Source: Zwartia sp. (GTDB taxonomy: Bacteria > Pseudomonadota > Gammaproteobacteria > Burkholderiales > Burkholderiaceae_B). From it: a stretch of DNA of 17,309 nucleotides. A model generated the notes under the pieces. That model did no database searches and had not been told where the DNA came from. It saw nothing but the letters and a program-made list of their open reading frames with translations. Positions 6,588 through 13,195 of this stretch are shown here, in pieces (the first letter of the stretch is position 1; the number at the start of each line of letters is the position of its first letter). The DNA lies in contig JAURZO010000043.1 of assembly GCA_030653405.1 (NCBI GenBank), positions 1 to 17,309 on the forward strand, written 5' to 3'. The position numbers were made by a program, and so were the translations under genes.

Positions 6588-7244
6588 ATGAGCACGTCCC
6601 TGAACATTCCAGCCGCCCCACCAGCCAGTACGTTCGCACGTTGGCCAGAGGAGCGTTTGCAAGCCTCGCGTGAAGCCGCACTCGAACACTGGTGTGGGAC
6701 TCAGGATATCTGGGTGTTTGGCTACGGATCGCTCATTTGGAAACCCGAATTCGCTTTCCTAGAACAAAGGCCGGCGCTGCTACCCGGCCATCATCGTGCA
6801 CTTTGCCTCTGGTCACGGATCAACCGCGGCACACCTGAAGTGCCGGGCCTGGTCTTTGGCCTGGAGGCCGGCGGTGATTGTCACGGCATGGCCTTTCGCA
6901 TCGCTGCAGCGACCGTCCGCCCTATTTTTGAAATCCTGTGGCGACGAGAAATGGCTACAGGTGCCTACCACCCAAGCTGGATCGATTGCCAAACGCCCAA
7001 CGGTTCGGTTCGTGCGCTGGCGTTTGTCATCGATCAGAATGGCCCAGCTTACGTTCCTGAACCTACTGAGGACGCGCTGATTGATATCGTCCTGCGCGCT
7101 TCTGGCATTTACGGCTCTTGTCTCGACTATGTGACTCAGACTGCCGATGCGCTCCACGCTGTTGGCATACACGATGCGCGGCTGGCCGCCTTGGTGGCCC
7201 GGCTCAACGCACGACTCAGCCAGGGACAACAGACCCTTTCCTGA
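6588..7244 (+). CDS. ChaC-type gamma-glutamylcyclotransferase (glutathione-specific)
   Basis: A 218-residue cytosolic protein of the ChaC branch of gamma-glutamylcyclotransferases, which convert glutathione to 5-oxoproline and Cys-Gly. The substrate-binding loop VFGYGSLIWKPEF (residues 43-55, with YGSL at 46-49) is the family signature, followed by RALCLWSRINRGTPEVPGL, a good match to the ChaC-specific region. E121 in LWRREM is the expected catalytic base, and GAYHPSW comes right after it as in homologues. A weak N-terminal extension of about 40 residues precedes the core. Starts at ATG 6582 or ATG 6588 differ by two residues and lie 1 or 7 nt after the MFS stop; neither has a clear Shine-Dalgarno, so coupling to MFS translation is likely. 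The context suggests glutathione or thiol turnover with a transporter. Confidence 0.9.
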   Translation: MSTSLNIPAAPPASTFARWPEERLQASREAALEHWCGTQDIWVFGYGSLIWKPEFAFLEQRPALLPGHHRALCLWSRINRGTPEVPGLVFGLEAGGDCHGMAFRIAAATVRPIFEILWRREMATGAYHPSWIDCQTPNGSVRALAFVIDQNGPAYVPEPTEDALIDIVLRASGIYGSCLDYVTQTADALHAVGIHDARLAALVARLNARLSQGQQTLS

Positions 7245-7315
7245 GTATGGGTCTATCGACGATTCACCCCTCGTTGTCACGGTACACTTAGTGTTACCCC
7301 TTAACCCTTGTTGGC

Positions 7316-7331
7316 GACTCACTAGTTAGTC
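7316..7331. promoter_or_regulatory. Near-perfect 16-bp palindrome upstream of pdxH
   Basis: The sequence gactcactagttagtc is palindromic except for one mismatched pair. It lies 20 bp before ATG 7352 in the 107-bp gap after the ChaC gene and could be a dimeric-repressor site. No T tract follows, so it is not a terminator. I see no convincing promoter consensus in the gap. Confidence 0.3.
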
Positions 7332-7351
7332 TGCCGTATCGGACCTGAATT

Positions 7352-7987
7352 ATGTCTATTGCGGATATTCGACAGAGCTACGAAAAGTTCACACTTCTTG
7401 AAAAAGACGCCAAGGCCTCACCCTACGATCAGTTTGCGATCTGGTTCGACCAGGCCTTGAGTCAAAACGTGCCCGAGCCCACGGCCATGACGCTTGCAAC
7501 AGCCGACGCCAACGGTCGACCATCAGCACGGATCGTGCTGCTCAAAGGCGTGGACGCCAAAGGCTTTCTGTTTTTTACAAACTACGAATCGCGTAAGGGT
7601 GTCGAACTTGCCGCGCAGCCCTGGGCAAGTCTGCTGTTTTTCTGGCAACCGCTTGAGCGTGAAGTCAGGATCGAGGGAATCGTTGAAAAGGTGAGTGATG
7701 CCGAGTCCGACGAGTATTTTCAGACACGACCTATCGGTTCGCAGATCGGCGCCTGGACATCTCCGCAGAGCCGTCCCATCACACTTGATCAACTCGCGGC
7801 GACCGAGAAAGCGCTAAAAGAACAGTACGGAGATCGCAAACCACCCCGCCCACCTCATTGGGGTGGTTACCGTCTCAAGCCGGAGTATTTCGAGTTTTGG
7901 CAAGGTCGCCCTTCGCGCCTGCATGACCGACTCACCTATCAGGCCGCAGGTGCGGACAAATGGACAATAGGACGCATCGCGCCCTGA
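7352..7987 (+). CDS. pdxH: Pyridoxamine/pyridoxine 5'-phosphate oxidase
   Basis: This 211-residue protein is the usual length for PdxH, the FMN enzyme that oxidises pyridoxine or pyridoxamine 5'-phosphate to pyridoxal 5'-phosphate (vitamin B6 synthesis and salvage). Motifs appear in order: RIVLLKG (60-66) and FFTNYESRKG (74-83) for the FMN phosphate and ring; the central RPIGSQIGAW (126-135) and SPQSRPI; and the PLP-side C-terminal motif PPHWGGYRLKP (167-177) with FWQGRPSRLHDR (182-193). The C-terminus GRIAP corresponds to the conserved 'L.P' end. No residue looks missing. It is followed by the flavin reductase gene after one base, so these two genes form a tight pair; it is separated from the ChaC gene by 107 bp holding a palindrome, so transcription may begin there. 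Confidence 0.97.
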   Translation: MSIADIRQSYEKFTLLEKDAKASPYDQFAIWFDQALSQNVPEPTAMTLATADANGRPSARIVLLKGVDAKGFLFFTNYESRKGVELAAQPWASLLFFWQPLEREVRIEGIVEKVSDAESDEYFQTRPIGSQIGAWTSPQSRPITLDQLAATEKALKEQYGDRKPPRPPHWGGYRLKPEYFEFWQGRPSRLHDRLTYQAAGADKWTIGRIAP

Positions 7988-7988
7988 C

Positions 7989-8498
7989 ATGAACGCCACG
8001 CCTCCCTCATTTGATTCCGCTTTTTTCAGAACAGCACTTGGCAGATTTCCAACAGGCGTGACGGTGATCACCGCAGCCGCCGAAGGCATGGCGCCGGTTG
8101 GTTTGACCGTCAGCTCTTTCAATTCAGTCTCGCTTGATCCACCCTTAGTCGTCTGGAGTCTATCGCGCAACTCTTCATCACTCAAAACGCTTGAGCAATG
8201 CGAGCGTTATGTGATTCACGTACTTGGTTCCGACCAGATGTCTGTTTCACAACGCTTCGCCAGCGGAACCTCTGAGCAACGTTTTAGCGGCATCCCCGTG
8301 ACGAGCGCACCAAATGGTTCTCCTCGACTTGATCTGCCCTGTGCAGCCTGGTTCGAATGCGCCAATCACCGACGCTACGAAGAAGGCGATCATATTATTT
8401 TCATCGGGGCTGTCGAGCATTGTGCACGCACGGATGCCCTTCCCTTGGTCTATCACGCGGGTGGCTATGATCTAACACCCGCCGGTTCTGGCAAGTAA
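7989..8498 (+). CDS. Flavin reductase family protein (HpaC/DIM6-NTAB type)
   Basis: A 169-residue FMN-binding split-barrel protein, the normal size for the reductase component of two-component flavin monooxygenases. Visible motifs are RFPTGVTVITA (19-29), GLTVSSFNSVSLDPPLVVWSLSR (38-60, the flavin-binding core of the family), and GDHIIFIGAVEH (133-144) followed by LVYHAGGY (153-160). Such proteins use NAD(P)H to reduce FMN or FAD and hand it to an oxygenase, though some bind flavin tightly and work alone. No partner monooxygenase is in the window. It starts 1 nt after the pdxH stop and ends 8 nt before the FAD oxidoreductase, so it is certainly in one transcript with both. PdxH shares the same split-barrel fold. 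Confidence 0.9.
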   Translation: MNATPPSFDSAFFRTALGRFPTGVTVITAAAEGMAPVGLTVSSFNSVSLDPPLVVWSLSRNSSSLKTLEQCERYVIHVLGSDQMSVSQRFASGTSEQRFSGIPVTSAPNGSPRLDLPCAAWFECANHRRYEEGDHIIFIGAVEHCARTDALPLVYHAGGYDLTPAGSGK

Positions 8499-8506
8499 CG
8501 AAAATC

Positions 8507-9625
8507 ATGAGTACAGATATTGATTGCATCGTCATAGGCGCTGGTGTGGTCGGGCTGGCGATAGCCCGCAAGTTAGCCATGTCGGGTCGAGAAGTGATGG
8601 TGGTTGAAGCGGCCGAGGGCATCGGCACCGGCACGAGCGCTCGCAACTCTGAAGTGATCCACGCGGGCATTTACTACCCGGCTGGCAGCCTCAAGGCTCG
8701 CCTTTGCGTGCAAGGGCGACACATGCTGTATGCCTATTGCGCGGAAAAAGGTGTGGGACACAAGCGAATCGGCAAGCTGATTGTGGCGACGAGCGAAGAA
8801 GAAATCCCCAAGCTCACCGACATCCTGCAAAAGGCCCGTATCAATGGTGTGGACGACATGGAGCTGCTGTCGGCTGCTCAAGCGCAAGCACTGGAGCCCG
8901 CCCTTTTTTGTACTGCGGCTTTGCATTCCCCCTCGACAGGCATCATCGACAGTCATGGTCTGATGCTGGCCTACCAGGGTGATGCTGAAAGCGCGGGTGC
9001 GCAATGTGTATTTCACACGCCACTCGTTTCTGGCAAAGTACGCAGCAATGGCGGATTCGATCTGCAGTTTGGTGGTGCCGAAGCGATGTCGCTGTCGTGC
9101 AATGTGCTGATCAACGCATCTGGCTTGCACGCCCCCACCCTGGCTCGCCGGATTGAAGGGATCCCCGAAGCATCGATCCCGACCGAATACCTTTGCAAAG
9201 GCAGCTACTTTACGCTGCAGGGCCGCGCGCCCTTTACGCGTTTGATCTATCCAACGCCTCACCACGCGGGACTGGGTGTACATCTAACGCTCGACTTGGG
9301 CGGTCAAGCGAAATTCGGTCCCGATACCGAATGGATTGATCGCGTGGATTACGACATTGATCCAAGCCGCTGCGATGGTTTTTATGAGGCCGTACGCAGC
9401 TATTGGCCTGGCATGAAAGACGGCACGCTTTCCCCAGGTTATACGGGGATCAGACCGAAAATCTCCGGACCGCATGAGCCTGCTGCCGACTTTATGATTG
9501 CCGGTCCTGCCACGCATGGAGTTCCCGGCCTGGTTAATCTTTTTGGTATTGAGTCGCCTGGCTTGACGTCTAGTCTGGCGATCGCGGACGAGACTGTCGC
9601 GCGTCTGAGTGCTGGTACGTCATAG
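8507..9625 (+). CDS. FAD-dependent oxidoreductase, L-2-hydroxyglutarate dehydrogenase (LhgO/L2HGDH)-like
   Basis: A 372-residue flavoprotein of the DAO/GlpD superfamily. The N-terminus IVIGAGVVGLAIA carries the dinucleotide motif GxGxxG at 11-16, with E34 at the end of the second strand for the FAD ribose. It is followed by SARNSEVIHAGIYYPAGSLKA (44-64), which closely matches the NSgVIHaGiYY.PGSLKA block of L-2-hydroxyglutarate oxidases/dehydrogenases, and by IGKLIVAT (88-95). Later segments LIYPTPHHAGLGVHLTLD and the C-terminal LVNLFGIESPGLTSSLAIA are also family-like. This is the shorter form (about 370 residues) common in alpha- and betaproteobacteria; E. coli LhgO is about 50 residues longer. 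The reaction would be L-2-hydroxyglutarate to 2-oxoglutarate with electrons to quinone, but the substrate of the short subfamily is not certain. Confidence 0.85.
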   Translation: MSTDIDCIVIGAGVVGLAIARKLAMSGREVMVVEAAEGIGTGTSARNSEVIHAGIYYPAGSLKARLCVQGRHMLYAYCAEKGVGHKRIGKLIVATSEEEIPKLTDILQKARINGVDDMELLSAAQAQALEPALFCTAALHSPSTGIIDSHGLMLAYQGDAESAGAQCVFHTPLVSGKVRSNGGFDLQFGGAEAMSLSCNVLINASGLHAPTLARRIEGIPEASIPTEYLCKGSYFTLQGRAPFTRLIYPTPHHAGLGVHLTLDLGGQAKFGPDTEWIDRVDYDIDPSRCDGFYEAVRSYWPGMKDGTLSPGYTGIRPKISGPHEPAADFMIAGPATHGVPGLVNLFGIESPGLTSSLAIADETVARLSAGTS

Positions 9626-9667
9626 GCAGCGACCTCTGTCTAGCTTAGCCCGAAATCGGAGCTCCCC

Positions 9668-11335
9668 ATGTCAAATCCTGTTCCAGACGCCCATGGCTTA
9701 AATCTGTTTACTGCAGACTCAGGTCGTGCGTTGTTAGCCTGCTATCTTCCAAAAGATTTGCATGCCCATTTGTTGCCGCATTTGGAAAAACTGGGTGGTC
9801 TGGCAGGATCGCTACTTGATGACCTGGCAGGCGTGGCAGATAAGAATCCACCTACATTATCGGTACGCACGCGCGCCGGTATTGATGTCAACTACGTCAA
9901 CAAACACCCTGCCTATGTCGAGCTGGAACGTTTCGCCTATAGCGAATTCGGCCTGGCTGCGATGTCACATCGGGGTGGCGTGCTGGGTTGGCCAAGTCCA
10001 ATGCCGCCCGCAGCCAAATATGCCCTGACCTACTTGTTTGTCCAGGCAGAGTTTGGTTTGTGCTGTCCCGTCAGCATGACAGACTCTCTGGCGCGCACCT
10101 TAAGAAAGTTTGGCGAGACCGACTTAGTCGAACGCGTTCTACCCATGGTCACGACGCAAGACTTTGATGCCCTGCATCAAGGTGCGATGTTTATGACAGA
10201 ACAAGGCGCGGGCTCGGACGTGAGTGCGACGGCGACTCAAGCCGTACAAGTCGCGGACGGTCACTGGCAACTGCATGGTGACAAATGGTTTTGCTCCAAC
10301 CCTGATGCCGGCTTTGCAATGGTACTGGCGCGTTCTGAACAGGTTGATGGCCTCAAAGGTGTCTCACTGTTTTTACTGCCTCGCACGCGTCCAGATGGCA
10401 CGCCGAATACCTATCGTATTTTGCGATTGAAAGACAAGCTCGGCACGCGATCCATGGCGAGTGGTGAAATTCGTCTTGAGGGTGCTTTTGCCTGGCTCGT
10501 CGGCGAGCGCGGACAGGGCTTCAAGCAGATGGCCGACATGATTAACAACTCTCGTCTCTCGAACGGTGTTCGCGCGGCAGGGTTGATGAGGCGTGCGCTT
10601 ACCGAGGCGCTCTATATCGCCAAACACCGTCAGGCTTTTGGCAGAAGCCTGGATCAGATGCCGCTGATGCAACGACAACTCAGCAAAATGGCCATGCTCA
10701 CAGAGCAAGCTCGCACGATGGTTTATCAGACGGCTCAGGCTCTCGCCAATTCAGATCTGGATCCCTCCAAACGTCCGCTCATGCGGATCATGACGCCACT
10801 GATCAAATTCCGTGCATGCCGTGATGCCCGCAAAGTCGCCGGCGATGCGATGGAGGTGCGGGGTGGCTGCGGCTACATCGAGGAATGGAGCGATCCACGT
10901 GTGTTGCGCGACGCGCATCTGGGATCGATTTGGGAAGGCACAAGCAATATCGTTGCGCTTGATGTGCTGCGCGCCATCCAGAGAGAAAATTCACTGCCTG
11001 CCCTTCGAGATCATGTGCGGATGTTGCTAGCTGACGGTGCTCCTGTCAGCCCCTCGCTCGCCGAATTGCAAGCTGAACGAATCGACAGCGCCTTTGCCTT
11101 CGCCGAAGCCGCGAGCGGCGCCAACGCGTCCGAACAAGCTCGCCAAGTTGCCACGGCGCTCTACAACGTGATCACGATGGCGGGTATGCGCTGGGAAGCG
11201 AAACAAGCAAATATGCCGATCCGCAGTCATCTTGCTGACATCGTCCTTCAACACCGCCTTGCTGCACGCGATCCTATTGCGGACCCACTGTTAGCAGATA
11301 CTGGACTCTGCCAATGGTTAGCCGAAACAATTTAG
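9668..11335 (+). CDS. AidB-like acyl-CoA dehydrogenase family protein
   Basis: A 555-residue flavoprotein, long for an acyl-CoA dehydrogenase (about 390) and near AidB (about 540). The N-terminal region with RTRAGIDVNYVNKHPAYVELERFAYSEFGLAA (68-99) is AidB-type. The flavin segment MTEQGAGSDVSATAT (176-190) and WFCSNPDAG (207-215) match the family. The presumed catalytic base is E423 in the IWEGTSNIVALD stretch, equivalent to the glutamate of AidB. GGCGYIEEWSDPRVLRDAHLGSIWEG is strongly conserved in AidB homologues. E. coli AidB is induced by alkylation and binds DNA through a basic C-terminal domain. Here the C-terminus (441-555) is mostly Ala/Leu-rich helices without an obvious basic patch, so DNA protection should not be assumed and a catabolic dehydrogenase is possible. 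GGAG at 9658-9661 supports the start. Confidence 0.88.
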   Translation: MSNPVPDAHGLNLFTADSGRALLACYLPKDLHAHLLPHLEKLGGLAGSLLDDLAGVADKNPPTLSVRTRAGIDVNYVNKHPAYVELERFAYSEFGLAAMSHRGGVLGWPSPMPPAAKYALTYLFVQAEFGLCCPVSMTDSLARTLRKFGETDLVERVLPMVTTQDFDALHQGAMFMTEQGAGSDVSATATQAVQVADGHWQLHGDKWFCSNPDAGFAMVLARSEQVDGLKGVSLFLLPRTRPDGTPNTYRILRLKDKLGTRSMASGEIRLEGAFAWLVGERGQGFKQMADMINNSRLSNGVRAAGLMRRALTEALYIAKHRQAFGRSLDQMPLMQRQLSKMAMLTEQARTMVYQTAQALANSDLDPSKRPLMRIMTPLIKFRACRDARKVAGDAMEVRGGCGYIEEWSDPRVLRDAHLGSIWEGTSNIVALDVLRAIQRENSLPALRDHVRMLLADGAPVSPSLAELQAERIDSAFAFAEAASGANASEQARQVATALYNVITMAGMRWEAKQANMPIRSHLADIVLQHRLAARDPIADPLLADTGLCQWLAETI

Positions 11336-11342
11336 CGCCCCT

Positions 11343-11390
11343 TCTCGCTAGAAACACCGCGCCAACGGGGCAATGCCCCTGCTAACGAGA
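11343..11390 (+). other. Nested hairpin between the AidB-like gene and the ThDP enzyme gene
   Basis: An outer stem pairs TCTCGCTAG (11343-11351) with CTAACGAGA (11382-11390), nine pairs including one G-U. Inside it an inner hairpin GGGGC-AAT-GCCCC occupies 11367-11379. It begins 8 bp after the AidB-like stop. No T run follows directly (next bases tatgattag), so it is at best a weak terminator; it may mark a transcript boundary or mRNA processing site before the next gene at 11436. I do not recognise a thiamine riboswitch in it. Confidence 0.4.
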
Positions 11391-11435
11391 TATGATTAGA
11401 GTTATCTCTTTCCTCTACCAAAAAGACGCGAAAAA

Positions 11436-13124
11436 ATGAGCCAAGCCCCCTCTCCCAGTCAGCCACGCACCGGCGGTCAAATTCTTGTCGGTCAACTCGT
11501 CAGCCATGGCGTCAAACATGTATTTTGCGTGCCAGGCGAGAGTTTTCTGGCAGTACTCGACGCGCTGGTTGACGTCAGCATCGAGGTGACGGTGTGCCGT
11601 CAGGAAGGTGGCGCCGCCATGATGGCGGATGCCTTTGGCAAGCTGACGGGCGAGCCCGGCATCTGCATGGTGACCCGTGGACCGGGTGCTTCCAACGCGC
11701 TGGCCGGCATTCATATCGCCAAACAGGACTCCACGCCGATGATCGTTTTCGTCGGACAGATCGAGCGCGGCATGCGTGAGCGCGAAGCGTTTCAGGAGAT
11801 GGACTACCGCGCAGTATTCGGTCAGGCTGCCAAGTGGGCCACCGAGATTGACGATGCCGCCCGTATTCCCGAGATTCTTTCGCGTGCTTTTCATGTGGCC
11901 ACCTCAGGCCGTCCCGGCCCAGTCGTGATTGCATTGCCGGAAGATATGTTGGTTGAAATGGCTACTGTTGCCGATGCGCCTCGCTACGAGGCGATCGACT
12001 CGGCCCCTGCCGCCGGCCAAATGGCTGCGCTCGCCGAGCGACTCTCTAAAGCAAAAGCCCCCGTCGCGATCTTGGGTGGTGCGCGCTGGAACGCCAAAGC
12101 CGTTCAAGAGTTTGCCCAGTTTGCTGAACGCTTCAAGCTGCCTGTGGCGGTGTCTTTCCGTCGCCAAATGCTGTTTCCCGCCAATCACCCCTGTTTCATC
12201 GGTGATGTCGGTATTGGACTCAATCCCGAGTTGCTCAAGCGGGTACAAGATGCCGACCTGGTGCTGCTCGTCGGCGGTCGGATGTCGGAGATGCCCAGTC
12301 AGGCCTATACACTCTTTGATATTCCCGTTCCAAAACAAGCGCTGGTGCATGTTCACCCCGACAGCAGCGAACTGGGTCGTGTCTACCGCGCATCGATCGC
12401 CATCAATGCTTCACCGATCGCGTTCGCGGCAGAGCTTGCCGCTCTGCCAACGCCCGCCGCGACACCCTGGGCTGCCGGTACTGAAGCCATGCACAAAAGC
12501 TATCTTGCCTGGAGCGACCCTGCTCCCATCAAGACACCCGGTGCTGTTCAGATGGGCGGCGTGATGGAATACCTCGAAGCCCACTTACCTGCCGATGCGA
12601 TCATGACGAACGGTGCAGGTAACTTCGCGACCTGGTTGCATCGCTTTCATCGTTTCACCCAGTTTGGCACGCAGTTGGCACCGACCTCGGGCTCGATGGG
12701 TTACGGCCTGCCTGCGGCAGTCGGCGCCAAACGCTTTTCACCTGACAAACTGGTGGTCTGTTTTGCCGGTGACGGTTGCTTCATGATGCATGGCCAAGAG
12801 TTTGCAACTGCTGTGCAATACAACCTACCGCTGGTTGTCGTTATTATTGACAACGGCATGTATGGCACGATTCGCATGCATCAGGAAAAAAATTATCCCG
12901 GCCGCATCTCGGCAACGCAGCTTAAAAACCCTGACTTTGCGGCCTATGCCCGAGCCTTTGGGGGTCACGGCGAGCGTGTCGAGAAAACCGAGGAGTTCGG
13001 ACCGGCCTTTGAGCGCGCCGTGGCAAGCGGTCAACCTGCAATCCTGCATCTGTTGATTGATCCCGAAGCCATCACTCCGACCACCACCATCGCCAAACTT
13101 CGCGCCGCAGCCCAGAAGGCCTAA
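11436..13124 (+). CDS. Thiamine-diphosphate enzyme, acetolactate synthase large-subunit-like
   Basis: A 562-residue three-domain ThDP enzyme. The N-terminal PYR domain has FCVPGESFLAVLDAL (30-44) and the activating glutamate E57 in CRQEGGAAMMADAFGKLTG (54-72). RGPGASNALAGIH and SGRPGPVVIALPED (157-170) are standard for the acetolactate synthase group. The C-terminal PP domain has the Mg/ThDP motif starting at GDG (445-447), running through NLPLVVVIIDNGMYGTI (463-479). Reactions in this superfamily include acetolactate synthesis, oxalyl-CoA decarboxylation, sulfoacetaldehyde acetylation and benzoylformate-type decarboxylation; sequence alone does not decide. No regulatory small subunit (ilvN/ilvH) is adjacent, which argues against the biosynthetic IlvB enzyme. 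ATG 11436 gives a normal N-terminus, though its Shine-Dalgarno is weak. It sits between two acyl-CoA dehydrogenase genes. Confidence 0.87.
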   Translation: MSQAPSPSQPRTGGQILVGQLVSHGVKHVFCVPGESFLAVLDALVDVSIEVTVCRQEGGAAMMADAFGKLTGEPGICMVTRGPGASNALAGIHIAKQDSTPMIVFVGQIERGMREREAFQEMDYRAVFGQAAKWATEIDDAARIPEILSRAFHVATSGRPGPVVIALPEDMLVEMATVADAPRYEAIDSAPAAGQMAALAERLSKAKAPVAILGGARWNAKAVQEFAQFAERFKLPVAVSFRRQMLFPANHPCFIGDVGIGLNPELLKRVQDADLVLLVGGRMSEMPSQAYTLFDIPVPKQALVHVHPDSSELGRVYRASIAINASPIAFAAELAALPTPAATPWAAGTEAMHKSYLAWSDPAPIKTPGAVQMGGVMEYLEAHLPADAIMTNGAGNFATWLHRFHRFTQFGTQLAPTSGSMGYGLPAAVGAKRFSPDKLVVCFAGDGCFMMHGQEFATAVQYNLPLVVVIIDNGMYGTIRMHQEKNYPGRISATQLKNPDFAAYARAFGGHGERVEKTEEFGPAFERAVASGQPAILHLLIDPEAITPTTTIAKLRAAAQKA

Positions 13125-13133
13125 GGTTTTCTG

Positions 13134-13149
13134 GCTCGCCGGTGCGAGC
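13134..13149 (+). other. Short stem-loop after the ThDP enzyme gene
   Basis: GCTCGC (13134-13139) pairs with GCGAGC (13144-13149) around a CGGT loop, 9 bp after the ThDP enzyme stop. A run of six T lies about 11 bp further on, too far for a textbook intrinsic terminator. It may be a weak or Rho-assisted end before gcdH, or chance. Confidence 0.3.
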
Positions 13150-13195
13150 ATTTCGTACACTTTTTTGAAATACGTTTATTTATCTGGAGCAAGAC

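Noticed and set aside
7231..7254. AGACCC/GGGTCT stem spanning the ChaC-like stop as a terminator
   Set aside because: Six pairs with a 12-nt loop and no T tract; it could easily be chance.
8573..9283. 236-codon open frame on the - strand opposite the LhgO-like gene
   Set aside because: It is the longest antisense frame, but the opposite strand encodes a complete FAD protein with conserved motifs through this region; no Shine-Dalgarno or family motif supports the antisense frame.
11391..11396. TATGAT as a -10 box for the ThDP enzyme gene
   Set aside because: At 17 bp upstream the -35 position falls within the GGGGC hairpin and has no resemblance to TTGACA.
11336..11435. Thiamine-pyrophosphate riboswitch ahead of the ThDP enzyme
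   Set aside because: The gap is short and lacks the recognisable CUGAGA and ACCUGA-type thi-box words; a ThDP-using enzyme is not itself a usual target.
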